Shown here: positions 18,609 to 28,378 of the stretch, piece after piece
Layout: each line of letters starts with the position of its first letter
How positions within the stretch are numbered: position 1 is the stretch's first letter
Origin: Siminovitchia fortis
GTDB taxonomy: Bacteria > Bacillota > Bacilli > Bacillales > Bacillaceae_C
NCBI RefSeq assembly: GCF_003605365.2
Contig: NZ_QYTU02000001.1
Span: 186,001 to 250,000 of the forward strand
DNA: 64,000 nucleotides
Reading direction: 5' to 3'
The notes under the pieces: generated by a model
The model's input: only the letters and a program-made list of their open reading frames with translations
Databases searched by the model: none
Told to the model about the DNA's origin: nothing
Position numbers and translations under genes: made by a program

Positions 18609-19739
18609 TTAAATAAGAAACGTTTGAAACACTTCATTTCCAAGAAAAAGGCCTTGGTGAGTCAGTCGAATATTGTCGTTCTTCTCTTCAACCCAGCCTT
18701 TAGATTTCAAATCCTCGATCTGCTTTTGGAATAATTCCTTTGGATTGATTGAAAACTTCTTTTTGAAATGGGAAATGCTGACTCCTGTCCTTTTTCTTAA
18801 GCCGAGAAACATCTCTTCTTCCATCTTTTCCCGATCCGTCACTTCATGTTTTTCGAATATCGGGAGAAGGCCCTTCCCTAATGGCTCCATATATTTTTTC
18901 AAAGGCCCGTAATTTGAGTACCGTATACCGTTAACATATCCATGGGAACCGGCGCCAAAACCAAAATATTCATCGTTGTTCCAATAAACAAGGTTATGGA
19001 TGCTTTGGAAACCCGGTTTTGAAAAATTGCTTATTTCATATTGCTGCAAACCGCTTTTTTCCATCTGTTCGATTAATATTTCATACATTGCCGCTTCCTG
19101 GTCTTCCCCCGGCAAATTAAGCTTTCCCTTTCTCAACAAATTATAAAAGACCGTCTTCGGCTCAACAATGAGGGAATAACCCGAATAATGCGGAAGATCC
19201 AGTTCAATGGCCTTTTTGAGAGTATCTGAAAAGTCTTCCATCGCCTGGCCTGGCAATGCGTAAATCAAATCGATGCTTATATTTGAAAATCCTGCCTGCC
19301 GGGCTTGGTCGATAGAACGGTAGACATCCTCCACTTCGTGTGACCGGCCTATTTTTTTTAACAGTTCATCATTGAACGATTGGACGCCAAAGCTGAGTCT
19401 GTTGACGCCATAATTTGATAATACTTCCAGTTTTTCTTTGGTAAGATCACCGGGATTGGCTTCAAAAGTGAATTCCCCATTTTCAGATAGAGGGAGGTGT
19501 TTTCGAATTGCGGAGCAAAGCGCGTCCAGCTGTCTTTCGTTCAAGGCAGTTGGCGTACCGCCGCCCACAAATATAGTGTTCAGTCTCATATCCGGAAACC
19601 GGTCTCTATATAATTCGAATTCTTTTTCCAGCATTCCGAGGTATTCATCCACCGGCTGGCCGTGCATAAAAAATTTATTAAAATCGCAGTAGTGGCATAT
19701 ATGCTCACAAAAAGGTATATGGATATAGGCTGAATACAT
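18609..19739 (-). CDS. hemW: Heme chaperone HemW (radical SAM)
   Basis: 376 aa from the ATG at 19739 (MYSAYIHIPFC); longer in-frame starts overlap lepA and are not conserved. Radical SAM cluster motif CEHICHYC at about residue 11, GGGTPTALN at about 69, and a C-terminal HemN_C domain. Proteins of this type bind heme and insert it into respiratory enzymes; they lack coproporphyrinogen oxidase activity although often named HemN. It lies 52 bp after lepA. The ribosome binding site is weak (AAGG). Confidence 0.93.
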   Translation of the reverse strand: MYSAYIHIPFCEHICHYCDFNKFFMHGQPVDEYLGMLEKEFELYRDRFPDMRLNTIFVGGGTPTALNERQLDALCSAIRKHLPLSENGEFTFEANPGDLTKEKLEVLSNYGVNRLSFGVQSFNDELLKKIGRSHEVEDVYRSIDQARQAGFSNISIDLIYALPGQAMEDFSDTLKKAIELDLPHYSGYSLIVEPKTVFYNLLRKGKLNLPGEDQEAAMYEILIEQMEKSGLQQYEISNFSKPGFQSIHNLVYWNNDEYFGFGAGSHGYVNGIRYSNYGPLKKYMEPLGKGLLPIFEKHEVTDREKMEEEMFLGLRKRTGVSISHFKKKFSINPKELFQKQIEDLKSKGWVEEKNDNIRLTHQGLFLGNEVFQTFLI

Positions 19740-19791
19740 TTTTTTCACGACCTTGTTCAACTTGATTGGCGAAAATTGGGCTGATTGCGTC

Positions 19792-21624
19792 TTATTTAGA
19801 CCCGGAATCATTCATTCTTAAGACAGCCATGAATGCTTCCTGCGGAACCTCAACGGATCCCACTTGCTTCATCCGTTTCTTCCCTTCTTTCTGCTTCTCA
19901 AGAAGTTTCCGTTTCCGGGAGATGTCTCCACCGTAACATTTCGCCAGAACATTTTTCCGCATCGCCTTGATGGTGGACCTTGCGACGATCTTCTGGCCGA
20001 TTGCCGCCTGGACAGGCACCTCGAACTGTTGGCGCGGAATCAGTTCTTTCAATTTTTCCACAATGGCTTTTCCGCGTTCGAAGGAAAAATCTTTATGGAC
20101 AATAAAGCTGAGGGCATCTACCTTTTCTCCATTTAACAAAATGTCCATTTTCACAAGATTGGACGGTTTGTAGCCAATCGGTTCGTAGTCAAACGAAGCA
20201 TAGCCCTTCGTGTTGGATTTTAAAAGGTCAAAGAAGTCATAGACGATTTCTGCAAGTGGAATTTCATAGACGACATTTACCCTGATTTCATCCAGATACT
20301 GCATATCTACGAAATGCCCCCGCTTTTCCTGTGCCAATTCCATGACGGCCCCTACATAATCATTCGGCACCATCATCGATGCTTTTACATACGGCTCTTC
20401 GACCCTGTCTATTTTCTGCGCATCCGGCATATTGGCGGGGTTATCAACCGAAACTTGCGTCCCGTCATTCATGTAAACCTTATATATTACACTGGGGGCA
20501 GTGGTGATCAAGTCGATTTTAAATTCGCGTTCGATCCGCTCCTGGATGATTTCCATATGCAAAAGGCCCAGGAAGCCGCAGCGAAATCCGAAGCCGAGCG
20601 CCTGTGATGTTTCCGCCTCGTATTCGAGGGACGAATCATTCAATTCAAGCTTTTCGAGGGCCTCTCTCAAATCGTTGAATTTAGCCGAATCGATGGGATA
20701 AAGCCCGCAGAAAACCATCGGATTCATTTTCCGGTAACCTGGAAGCGGTTCATCCGCGGGATTCGCTGCGCCTGTGATCGTGTCCCCCACACGCGTGTCA
20801 GCCACGTTTTTGATCGATGCGGTCACAAAGCCGACATCCCCGACAGTCAATTCATCGACGAGCATCGGCTTTGGCGCATGAACGCCGACCTCGGCCACTT
20901 CAAACTCCTTGCCTGTTGCCATCATTCGGATTTTATCACCGGCCTTGATTGTGCCGTCCATTACCCGGATGGAAGCAATCACTCCCCGGTAGGCATCATA
21001 AAGCGAGTCGAATATGAGGGCCTTCAAGGGAGCCTCGGAATCCCCTGCGGGCGCCGGTACTTTTTCGACTATCTGCTCCAATATATCTTCAATCCCGATC
21101 CCCGCTTTTGCGGAGGCGAGCACTGCATCTGACGCATCCAAACCGATGACATCTTCAATTTCCTTCCGGACCCTTTCAGGATCAGCTGCCGGTAAGTCGA
21201 TTTTATTGATGACAGGGACAATTTCCAAGTCATTGTCCAGCGCCAGGTATACATTGGCAAGTGTCTGGGCTTCGATGCCCTGCGCAGCATCAACAACAAG
21301 GATGGCTCCTTCGCAGGCAGCCAGGCTTCTTGATACTTCATACGTAAAATCGACGTGCCCCGGAGTATCGATCAAATGAAAGATATACTCCTCTCCATCC
21401 CTTGCCTTATATGTCAATTGGACTGCATTCAATTTTATTGTTATGCCCCGCTCCCGTTCCAGATCCATGGAATCCAGCAATTGGTTCTTCATTTCCCTTG
21501 AGGACAGGGCTTCTGTCTTTTCAAGGATGCGGTCAGCCAAAGTGGATTTCCCATGGTCGATGTGGGCAATAATTGAAAAGTTGCGGATTTTTTCTTGTCT
21601 TTTCTGTCTGTCAGTATGGTTCAT
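19792..21624 (-). CDS. lepA: Elongation factor 4 (LepA)
   Basis: 610 aa from the ATG at 21624 behind AGGAGTG; the frame extends 11 codons further but without a site. GTPase domain with G1 [10 protein letters not shown]3 DTPGH and G4 NKID; EF-G-like domains II, III and V; and the LepA-specific C-terminal domain with lysine/arginine-rich end. It acts on ribosomes as a back-translocase or late initiation/biogenesis factor. Between yqxA and hemW as in B. subtilis. Confidence 0.98.
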   Translation of the reverse strand: MNHTDRQKRQEKIRNFSIIAHIDHGKSTLADRILEKTEALSSREMKNQLLDSMDLERERGITIKLNAVQLTYKARDGEEYIFHLIDTPGHVDFTYEVSRSLAACEGAILVVDAAQGIEAQTLANVYLALDNDLEIVPVINKIDLPAADPERVRKEIEDVIGLDASDAVLASAKAGIGIEDILEQIVEKVPAPAGDSEAPLKALIFDSLYDAYRGVIASIRVMDGTIKAGDKIRMMATGKEFEVAEVGVHAPKPMLVDELTVGDVGFVTASIKNVADTRVGDTITGAANPADEPLPGYRKMNPMVFCGLYPIDSAKFNDLREALEKLELNDSSLEYEAETSQALGFGFRCGFLGLLHMEIIQERIEREFKIDLITTAPSVIYKVYMNDGTQVSVDNPANMPDAQKIDRVEEPYVKASMMVPNDYVGAVMELAQEKRGHFVDMQYLDEIRVNVVYEIPLAEIVYDFFDLLKSNTKGYASFDYEPIGYKPSNLVKMDILLNGEKVDALSFIVHKDFSFERGKAIVEKLKELIPRQQFEVPVQAAIGQKIVARSTIKAMRKNVLAKCYGGDISRKRKLLEKQKEGKKRMKQVGSVEVPQEAFMAVLRMNDSGSK

Positions 21625-21691
21625 TTTTCTCACTCCTGTTGATAGGCACATGTCCACTAGGTTAGATTATATCAGCCCCACTCTCAATTCA

Positions 21692-21726
21692 CAAAAAAAA
21701 GCACATATAAGAATATGCGCAATTTT
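21692..21726 (-). terminator. Terminator between yqxA and lepA
   Basis: GCGCATAT/ATATGTGC stem (one G-U-like mismatch) on an AAGA-type loop, followed on the minus strand by an 8-base T run. It lies 18 bp after the yqxA stop. Confidence 0.75.
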
Positions 21727-21743
21727 TCATGTGAATCAAACAT

Positions 21744-22088
21744 TTAGCCCTTAAAAAGGTTCATAATAAAATCTATCAAAAATTTCGCAGTCTCTTTTAC
21801 AAATGAAGACAGCGCTTTTCCCATGGAAGAGAAAAAATTGTAAGTTTCAATATCTTCCAGTTCTTTCTTTTTCTTGGCAAATTCCTCTGCATGGTCAATT
21901 TCATTCCCCAAAAAGGCAGCCTCGATTTTCCCATCCTCACTCTCGCTTATATGGACCGGAGGCGGAAGCGCCGTATCTTCATACCCTTTCATGCCCTGCA
22001 TTCCCTGGTGGGCTTTTTCCATGCCGATAAAGACTCCCACAAACAGGACAAGCGCCAAAAGCAGAAATTTCAACATAAACTTAACCAA
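21744..22088 (-). CDS. yqxA: YqxA family protein (DUF3679)
   Basis: 114 aa from a TTG behind GGAGGTGAGG. One N-terminal membrane helix (residues 5-22, FLLLALVLFVGVFIGME), then a conserved GIMGMEKAHQGM-like segment and an amphipathic C-terminus (SFVKETAKFLIDFIMNLF). Small membrane protein of unknown function found only in spore-forming Bacillaceae. In B. subtilis it is between spoIIP and lepA; here gpr is directly upstream. Confidence 0.85.
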   Translation of the reverse strand: MVKFMLKFLLLALVLFVGVFIGMEKAHQGMQGMKGYEDTALPPPVHISESEDGKIEAAFLGNEIDHAEEFAKKKKELEDIETYNFFSSMGKALSSFVKETAKFLIDFIMNLFKG

Positions 22089-22157
22089 ACCGCCTCACCT
22101 CCGTCTGGAGCTTACTCTATTAATTATTTATGTAAGTGAGAGCATTAATAGAACCGG

Positions 22158-22183
22158 GAAGTCCATCACCGAAGTCCATCACC
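22158..22183. repeat. 13-bp tandem duplication across the gpr stop codon
   Basis: GAAGTCCATCACC occurs twice without a gap (22158-22170 and 22171-22183). The right copy contains the gpr stop codon. It sits exactly where spoIIP would be expected to begin downstream of gpr, and may be a scar of a deletion. Confidence 0.8.
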
Positions 22184-23330
22184 GGGTTTTAAATCCGGCA
22201 TCTTTTTTATCGACAGACGTATGGAGCCCTGCGTTTAAACCTGCAGCAATCAGATTAGCCATGTCTTCAACAAATACATCCACCTCTTTTGGCGTAACCA
22301 TCAGGTTATGCCCAAGCGGTGCCAGTACCTCGTGGATCAGCCTTCTTTTTTCTTCATCATCCAGCATCCCGACAATTCCCATGAATGTTTTCCTTTGGTC
22401 CTCGCCCGGCAAATCCTGTTCCGTAAGATTCTTCTTTTTGCCGAATGTCAGGCCCGCCGGCGCCAGCGATCTTGAAGGCTGACCCGATTCTTTCATTTCC
22501 CTTCCGAAGTGCTTCAAAATATAATCAATCGTATCGCTTGTAATGGTTACGGCATCGACCACTGTCGGCACACCAATGGAGATTACCGGTATCCCCAACG
22601 TCTCTTTGCTCAGTTCCTTTCTTTTGTTGCCGACCCCTGAGCCCGGGTGGATACCGGTATCTGAAATTTGGATGGTTGAATTGACCCTTTCAATAGAACG
22701 GGATGCAAGCGCATCGATCGCTATAATAAAATCCGGTTTTGATTTTTCGGCTACCCCAAAAATGATATCGCTCGTCTCAATTCCTGTGATCCCCATCACT
22801 CCAGGGGAAATGGAACTGACTGGCCTATAGCCCTCGTCAACATTCTGCACCTCAAGTTCAAACAGGTGCCTCGTAATAATTAAGTGTTCACACACTCTCG
22901 GTCCAAGCGAATCAGGTGTTACATTCCAGTTGCCAAGGCCGACAACAAGACAGCTCGCTGATTTTGGCAGGCCCAGCTCCATTAAAAAACGGCTGAATTC
23001 CGCTGCAAAAATTTCCTGCACCTTTTGCTGAAGGACAGTGTCCTGGCTTCTGATCCCTTGCACCTCAACCGTTACATAATTCCCGGCCTTTTTTCCAATC
23101 TGTTCCTCACCTTCGGGGGTTATTTTAACAGAGGAGATTTTTACCCCGTCCCGATCCCGCTCTTCCACCATGACTCCGTTTACTTCACGCTGCCCCTTTT
23201 TTTCCAATTGGCCGACAGCCATTTCAAATGCTTCTTTTGCCAAATCAGTCCTGACGTTATACCGGCTTAAATCCAATTCATTATCTTTCAATGTACAAGA
23301 TTCCTCCTCGCTGGTCGTCTTATCATTCAT
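22179..23330 (-). CDS. gpr: Spore germination protease GPR
   Basis: 383 aa. Typical conserved stretch [30 protein letters not shown] and [10 protein letters not shown], all characteristic of the M63 peptidase family that degrades small acid-soluble spore proteins during germination. It is made in the forespore as an inactive precursor and cleaves its own N-terminus; the usual core start ([14 protein letters not shown]) is preceded by a 17-residue extension. ATG after CGGAGAAG. In relatives spoIIP follows; here only 90 bp separate gpr from yqxA. Confidence 0.97.
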   Translation of the reverse strand: MNDKTTSEEESCTLKDNELDLSRYNVRTDLAKEAFEMAVGQLEKKGQREVNGVMVEERDRDGVKISSVKITPEGEEQIGKKAGNYVTVEVQGIRSQDTVLQQKVQEIFAAEFSRFLMELGLPKSASCLVVGLGNWNVTPDSLGPRVCEHLIITRHLFELEVQNVDEGYRPVSSISPGVMGITGIETSDIIFGVAEKSKPDFIIAIDALASRSIERVNSTIQISDTGIHPGSGVGNKRKELSKETLGIPVISIGVPTVVDAVTITSDTIDYILKHFGREMKESGQPSRSLAPAGLTFGKKKNLTEQDLPGEDQRKTFMGIVGMLDDEEKRRLIHEVLAPLGHNLMVTPKEVDVFVEDMANLIAAGLNAGLHTSVDKKDAGFKTR

Positions 23331-23386
23331 CTTCTCCGTTCATGGGATGATTCATTCACAAAGGCAAGACGGATTATCATTTAATA

Positions 23387-23415
23387 TTGCAATATTGAAG
23401 CCCGTTTGGTAAAAT
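23387..23415 (+). promoter_or_regulatory. Sigma-A promoter of rpsT
   Basis: TTGCAA (23387-23392), 17 bases, TAAAAT (23410-23415), leaving a leader of about 50 bases. The -35 box is in the middle of a perfect 14-bp palindrome (AATATTGCAATATT, 23383-23396). Confidence 0.7.
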
Positions 23416-23474
23416 ACTCTTGTTCTATTGGATAACGAATGGGCAAATCGAATGGTCTGCAGGAGGTGAACGAA

Positions 23475-23738
23475 ATGCCAAACATTAAATCTGCGATTAA
23501 ACGTGTAAAAATCAATGAATATAAAAACGAACAAAATGCAGCATTTAAATCAGCAATGCGTACAGCCGTCAAAAAGTTTGAAACTGCTGCTGCACAAAAT
23601 GATGAAAACGCGAAAGATCTTTTCAAAAATGCAGTCAAGCAATTGGACAAAGCTGTCACAAAAGGAATCATTCATAAAAATACAGCCAACCGCCAAAAAG
23701 CTCGCTTGGCTAAAAAACTTAGTGCAATTGGCGCTTAA
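23475..23738 (+). CDS. rpsT: Ribosomal protein S20
   Basis: 87 aa, helical and lysine-rich, beginning [12 protein letters not shown] and ending [15 protein letters not shown], the S20 signature. It is a primary 16S rRNA-binding protein. ATG at 23475 behind a full AGGAGGTGA; the frame extends 12 codons upstream without function. It is divergent from gpr and convergent with holA, and ends at the shared terminator 23741-23770. Confidence 0.98.
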   Translation: MPNIKSAIKRVKINEYKNEQNAAFKSAMRTAVKKFETAAAQNDENAKDLFKNAVKQLDKAVTKGIIHKNTANRQKARLAKKLSAIGA

Positions 23739-23740
23739 TC

Positions 23741-23770
23741 AAAAAACGACCTTCAACAGGTCGTTTTTCT
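23741..23770. terminator. Bidirectional terminator between rpsT and holA
   Basis: AAAAACGACCT/AGGTCGTTTTT stem on a 5-base loop (TCAAC), with T runs on both strands. The right arm reaches the stop codon of holA. Confidence 0.9.
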
Positions 23771-24785
23771 ATTTTTCTTGCATGATCTTCATCAACAGCA
23801 ATTCCACCGCAACGGATCGATCCAGTCCTCCACTTTTTAATTTCAGGTCGCATTCCGCAATCAAATCGATGATTGCCTTCAGTTCTTCGTTTGAAAAAGA
23901 ACGGGCTTGGCCTGCTGCCAATTTTACCCGGTAAGGATGCACTTTCAGCAAGCCGGCGGCATGTTTATGGCTGTATCCCCGGCCTGTCAATTCCTTCACC
24001 TGATATATAAGCCTGAACTGTCCGGCAATAAGGGAGAGTATTTTAATCGGCTCCTCGTTTTGCTTCATCAGGTCAAAATAGATGCGAAGGGCCTCACCAC
24101 TTTCCCTCTTGACGACGCTCTCTGTCAAAGCAAATACATTCTGTTCCAAAGATCGTGAGACAAGCCTTTTGACCATTTCTTCGGTTATCAAGCCTTTTTC
24201 GCCTGCATTCAGAGACAGCTTTATCAGTTCTTCATTAAGGGCCATCAAGTCATTGCCTGTCATGAAAACTAATGTATCGACAGCCGGTTCCTCTATTTCG
24301 GCATGATGGAAAGCAGCACGTTCCCTGATCCAATTTTTTAACTGGGGCTCGTTCAGCGGCTTGGCCTCCAAAATTTCCGCCTGCTTCTTGAGAAGTTTAG
24401 TGATTTTTTTCCTCTCATCCAGCTTTTCGTAATCGGCAATGAAAACCATTACTGTATATTGGGCGGGGTCGCTTACATATTTCTCCAGCCTTTTCAGATC
24501 ATGCTCCACCTTTTCCTTTTGCTTCACAGCAGTCAAAAAAACAGGATTATGTACGATAACCAGTTTTTTTTCACCTAAAAATGGGTAAGTCTCCGCATCT
24601 TCTATTGCAAGCTCCACCGGTACTTCTTCAAGATCATAGGCTGAATAATTAAATTCTTCACTGCCATTCGTTAACACGTTCGCCATCAGTTTTTGTTTAA
24701 CGTCATTGATTAAAAAGGATTCTTTTCCGTATAATAAGTATATTGGCGAAAATGTTTTGTTTCTAATGTTTTTCATTATACTCAT
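23769..24785 (-). CDS. holA: DNA polymerase III subunit delta
   Basis: 338 aa. The N-terminal SPIYLLYGKESFLI and ERKKITKLLKKQAEI segments and the C-terminal KVHPYRVKLAAGQARSFS fit HolA (YqeN in B. subtilis). Delta opens the sliding clamp during loading; it has an AAA+ fold without a functional Walker A. The gene lies downstream of yqzM/comEC and convergent with rpsT, as in B. subtilis. Start ATG at 24785 with GAGAAG upstream. Confidence 0.94.
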   Translation of the reverse strand: MSIMKNIRNKTFSPIYLLYGKESFLINDVKQKLMANVLTNGSEEFNYSAYDLEEVPVELAIEDAETYPFLGEKKLVIVHNPVFLTAVKQKEKVEHDLKRLEKYVSDPAQYTVMVFIADYEKLDERKKITKLLKKQAEILEAKPLNEPQLKNWIRERAAFHHAEIEEPAVDTLVFMTGNDLMALNEELIKLSLNAGEKGLITEEMVKRLVSRSLEQNVFALTESVVKRESGEALRIYFDLMKQNEEPIKILSLIAGQFRLIYQVKELTGRGYSHKHAAGLLKVHPYRVKLAAGQARSFSNEELKAIIDLIAECDLKLKSGGLDRSVAVELLLMKIMQEK

Positions 24786-25079
24786 ACGACATTCTTCTCA
24801 CTTTCCCAACTTTCATGGATATATTCATCGTAAGGAAAGTGAAGAGTTTTGACAAGAGGCAATGGGGACTTTACCCGAAGGAAAAAGCCCCCTGATCTAT
24901 ATTGAACGCTTCTGAATAAGGCCTAGGACACTTATCCAAAAGCGGAGTAACGTGCCGTAAGGATAGTTTGACCACAAGCAATAAAAGTATATGTGTCAAC
25001 TCTTGTCAACAGAGGTAAAAGGAAAGTGGATTTTTTTTAAGGCTTCATCTATACTATAGTGGAAATAGGAGGGGTAGTT
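24786..25079. other. Gene-free spacer with a spaced inverted repeat
   Basis: No ORF of coding quality. TTGACAAGAG at 24849-24858 is repeated in inverse as CTCTTGTCAA at 25000-25009, 141 bases apart, and TGTCAAC occurs twice in a row at the right side (24994-25010). GGGGACTTT and AAAAAGCCCC at 24864-24892 could pair imperfectly. It could hold a small RNA or regulatory sites for the divergent holA and yqzM, but nothing could be identified. Confidence 0.5.
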
Positions 25080-25226
25080 GTGAGAGAATCTGAATTCGAA
25101 TTTGAACAAAATGTACAGTCCAAGCGCAATGATGCCATCGATTCCGGGGTCGGCTTCGTTGTATCATTTGTATTCTTCACAGCCATTTTTGTGATTGGTA
25201 CAGTAATCGAAGTGCTTGGGAAGTAA
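25080..25226 (+). CDS. yqzM: YqzM family protein
   Basis: 48 aa from GTG at 25080, preceded by AGGAGGGG. Charged N-terminus (about residues 1-20, containing QNVQSKRNDAIDSGVGF) and one membrane helix (about 24-44). The QSKRNDAIDSG block is the hallmark of YqzM, a small conserved membrane protein located between holA and comEC in many Bacillus; its function is unknown. It is too short for standard ORF cut-offs. Confidence 0.9.
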   Translation: MRESEFEFEQNVQSKRNDAIDSGVGFVVSFVFFTAIFVIGTVIEVLGK

Positions 25227-25265
25227 TCGAAAAGCGGCCTTGCCGCAATCATGCAATTATTCATT

Positions 25266-25381
25266 AAGAAAAGCGCAAGCGCCTTGCTCAGCGCGGGCAA
25301 ACAAGACGATTTCCGAGGAACAGTTCGTAAGCGAACAGGGAAGCAGCTTGATCCTTGCGAGGCTAGGCGCTGGAGCTGGAC
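25266..25381 (+). repeat. Repeat family R1, copy between yqzM and comEC
   Basis: Begins AAGAAAAGCGCAAGCGCCTT and ends GCTAGGCGCTGGAGCTGGAC. It shares start, end and the internal GGCAAACAAGACGATT block with the copies at 61651 and (inverted) 40344. AGCGCC near the left end and GGCGCT near the right end are inverted, so the single strand can fold on itself. Lies downstream of yqzM. Confidence 0.85.
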
Positions 25382-25444
25382 ATTACGTAACCTTTGTTTC
25401 AAGAGAAAATTCAGTAAAATTTTAAACTTTCTTTAACTCCAAGA

Positions 25445-25482
25445 AAGAAGAAGTTTGCGGTTCGCAAGCTTCTTCTTTTTCC
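25445..25482. terminator. Terminator between yqzM and comEC (bidirectional)
   Basis: GAAGAAGTTTGCG and CGCAAGCTTCTTC (one mismatch) on a GTT loop, with TTTTT after it on the plus strand. It begins immediately after the comEC stop on the minus strand. Confidence 0.8.
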
Positions 25483-25483
25483 T

Positions 25484-27811
25484 TTAAGGATTTCTCTCAC
25501 TATCATATGGCAGCACCGTCTTAAAGGTTCCCCCTTTGGATGTAAACCGATAGTGAATCGCCCCGTGCTCATCGGTCCGGAATATTCGGATATTTTCTTC
25601 CTCTAAAATTTCCAGGACCTCAGCATGGGGATGCCCATATCTGTTCGATTTTCCCGCTGAAATGATCGCATACTCAGGCTTTATCATTTGAATGAATGGC
25701 TCGCTGGACGAGCCCCTGCTCCCATGATGCCCCACCTTTAAGACATCAATATCAAGCCGGCTGTATCTTGATAGTACTTCCTCTTCTCCGCCTTTTTCCA
25801 AATCGCCGGTAAAAAGCCAGTCAATCCTCCCAAACGATGCATACAGGACAAGTGAATCATCATTCCCTTCATATTCATCATCAAATGGATAAATAAAATG
25901 AAATGATCCTGATTTGTTTTCCCACCCATACCCAGCTTTTACTTCTTTCACTGCTATCTTTTCTTTGAAGGCTTTATTTACGACATCCGCCATGATCGGC
26001 TTTATCCAGGAATTTGGGCTGATTAATATTTCTCCTATCTCCAATTCTCCGATCAGTTCATCGGCCGCTCCGATATGATCGGCATCACTGTGGGTCAGAA
26101 TCAGTTTATCAATCCGGCTGATCCCTTTGCTTTTTAAAAAAGGAATCAGCGTATCTCTTCCCACCTTGAACGGCTTCCTTCTTTCCTGCCATTCGGCAAC
26201 AGGGAAGCTGAGCTGTCCGCCCGTATCGATCATGTAAATTCCTTGGTTATAGGGAAGCTTGATCAAAATACTGTCGCCCTGTCCCACGTCAATGAAAACC
26301 ACTTCTCCATAAGCCGAATACTTCTGGATGGCAGAATGGCAAATTAAAATGAAGATAAGGGGCAGCGCACATTTCAGTGGATGGATCCTTTTTTCCTTCA
26401 GAACGAAAAAAGCAAGGATGCCGCTTACAATGAAAATCATGCCCAAAGTCGATGGTTTTCCCGTCAATATAACTGAAAATGGCAAGGAGCCGGCTGCGGA
26501 TGCTATTTTTTCCGACAGTTGTACAACCCGGTCGACTACCGCAGCAGCCATATTAAAAATTGGAGAGCCCGTAAATGAGATGGCAAAAAGGATGAAAACA
26601 GCGGGCAAAAGTATAAGTGTATAAAACGGGACAAAAAGGAGATTTGCCGCAATGCTGATCAAAGAAAATTCATAAAAATGATAAGAGAGGACAGGTAAAG
26701 AAGATAGCATGGAAACTACCGATATGTTTATCATTTGCCAAAGGGCTTGCTCATTTTTGCGGAAAAAGTAACCTGATGATAATGTCAAAGCAAAGGTGAC
26801 GGCGTAGGAGAGCTGAAAACCGATATGATAAATCAGCAAGGGGTCAAAAATCAGGAATAAAATGAAACTAAGCGAAAAAATATCCAATGTGGACAGCGGC
26901 AGACGCCATTTTTTTGAGGACAAAAGCAGGATGGCCATAATGACTGCCCTGATGACGGGAGGGTTTCCGCCGCTTAGGACTGCATATCCCGGCAGAAAAA
27001 TGAAAAGTGTCCAAAAGACAGACTCTCTTGTCATGCCTGACCTTATGCACAGAAAAAAGGCGCTCCCGGCAATAATGCCGACATGAAGACCGGATATGGC
27101 GAGTAAATGCACGACTCCAAGCTGTTTATAGGAACGGTCGGCCTCCTCCGAAATGAGCGATCTTTCACCAAAAATAAGTGCAGCCGCATATGAAGCGAGC
27201 TTTTCCGGAAATTTGTTTTCAATCGTCTGAATGCCTGATGCCCGCATATTTTGCAAAACGCCTGCAGGAGATGCCTTGTTTAAATGACAATCGGTGGCGG
27301 TGATGCTGTCCGGCTCGAAAATCCAGTGGATATCCATTCTTTTTAAATATAGTTCATAATTGAAAGCATGCTCATTTCGATTTGCTTCGGGCCGCACCAA
27401 TTGACCGTCCATGATACAGGTCAATCCGGAACGCAGATTGTGCATCAGGTCATTTTTTTGGTTTTCTGAAGGGATTTTATATAGGAGCATAAATTTTTCT
27501 TTATCCGGGGTTATTGCAACGGCTTTCAGCCGATTACCGTCAATTTGCGGATATTCTTTGAATGTCAGAGCAACCGCCTGAATTTTAGCAGGGGATTCGT
27601 ATTGGGAAACGTTTGCTGTTTTCACGCGTTCACTGACAAAATAGAAAAACAGCATACATGTAATGTAAAGGGTAAGCAATTTAAAGCTTTCACGATGAAT
27701 AACCCTGATCATCCCTAATGATGATATGAGGATGGGAATCAAATGAAGTTCAAAAGAAAGCAGGACGCCGGTAAAAGCTGCCAGCGCCATGTAAACCCAC
27801 TTTCCAGACAT
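25484..27811 (-). CDS. comEC: DNA uptake channel ComEC
   Basis: 775 aa from the ATG at 27811 behind AAGGAGG; the frame continues 14 codons upstream without a site. N-terminal DUF4131/OB region (about 20-190), a Competence domain with 7-9 helices and GVVHLLAISGLHVGI (about 230-500), and a C-terminal metallo-beta-lactamase domain with THSDADHIG and VGHHGSRGSS. It forms the membrane channel for single-stranded DNA in transformation and probably degrades the other strand. It follows comEB by 47 bp. Confidence 0.97.
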   Translation of the reverse strand: MSGKWVYMALAAFTGVLLSFELHLIPILISSLGMIRVIHRESFKLLTLYITCMLFFYFVSERVKTANVSQYESPAKIQAVALTFKEYPQIDGNRLKAVAITPDKEKFMLLYKIPSENQKNDLMHNLRSGLTCIMDGQLVRPEANRNEHAFNYELYLKRMDIHWIFEPDSITATDCHLNKASPAGVLQNMRASGIQTIENKFPEKLASYAAALIFGERSLISEEADRSYKQLGVVHLLAISGLHVGIIAGSAFFLCIRSGMTRESVFWTLFIFLPGYAVLSGGNPPVIRAVIMAILLLSSKKWRLPLSTLDIFSLSFILFLIFDPLLIYHIGFQLSYAVTFALTLSSGYFFRKNEQALWQMINISVVSMLSSLPVLSYHFYEFSLISIAANLLFVPFYTLILLPAVFILFAISFTGSPIFNMAAAVVDRVVQLSEKIASAAGSLPFSVILTGKPSTLGMIFIVSGILAFFVLKEKRIHPLKCALPLIFILICHSAIQKYSAYGEVVFIDVGQGDSILIKLPYNQGIYMIDTGGQLSFPVAEWQERRKPFKVGRDTLIPFLKSKGISRIDKLILTHSDADHIGAADELIGELEIGEILISPNSWIKPIMADVVNKAFKEKIAVKEVKAGYGWENKSGSFHFIYPFDDEYEGNDDSLVLYASFGRIDWLFTGDLEKGGEEEVLSRYSRLDIDVLKVGHHGSRGSSSEPFIQMIKPEYAIISAGKSNRYGHPHAEVLEILEEENIRIFRTDEHGAIHYRFTSKGGTFKTVLPYDSERNP

Positions 27812-27858
27812 TTTTTCCTCCTTTCGATTGATTGTGATGGGACCGTCATGCACCGTTC

Positions 27859-28323
27859 TTATTCATTTGCATAGGCAAATTTCATAAAGATGTCACGGTC
27901 GAGCGGCACCTGTTCCGTATGGACGCCGGCTTCCCCAAACAGCTCGATTGCATGCGGATGATTTTTATAATCCTCTGCGTAATAGACTGCTTTGATTCCC
28001 GCCTGGATGATCCCTTTCGTACACTGGAGGCAAGGGAAATGCGTCACGTAAATTTCCGCTCCATCGGTCGGAACCCCAAATTTTGCACATTGGATGATCG
28101 CGTTCATTTCGGCATGGATCGTCCTGACGCAATGCCCGTCAATGACATAACACCCATCATCAATACAATGGACACCGCCGGCGATCGATCCGTTATATCC
28201 ACCTGCGATGATCCGGTTATCCCTGACAATGGTGGCGCCGACCGTAAGTCTCGTACAAGTGCTTCGGAATGATAATAAATGGCTTTGAGCCATAAAATAT
28301 TGTTTCCACGATATTCTTTCCAT
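27859..28323 (-). CDS. comEB: dCMP deaminase family protein ComEB
   Basis: 154 aa with the zinc motif HAEMNAIIQ and PCLQCTKGIIQAG of cytidine/deoxycytidylate deaminases. It would convert dCMP to dUMP. Although in the competence operon, ComEB is dispensable for transformation in B. subtilis. About 35 residues shorter at the C-terminus than the B. subtilis protein, with all catalytic residues present. ATG follows GGGAG. Confidence 0.95.
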   Translation of the reverse strand: MERISWKQYFMAQSHLLSFRSTCTRLTVGATIVRDNRIIAGGYNGSIAGGVHCIDDGCYVIDGHCVRTIHAEMNAIIQCAKFGVPTDGAEIYVTHFPCLQCTKGIIQAGIKAVYYAEDYKNHPHAIELFGEAGVHTEQVPLDRDIFMKFAYANE

Positions 28324-28378
28324 AAGCTGCTCCCTTTTTTGACATTTTCTTTAGTTTATCGGCTTATCTCCACATCAG

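Noticed and set aside
25216-25436. 60-70 codon ORFs across the R1 copy after yqzM
   Set aside because: Product of the open repeat sequence; other R1 copies do not conserve the frame and no start signal is present.
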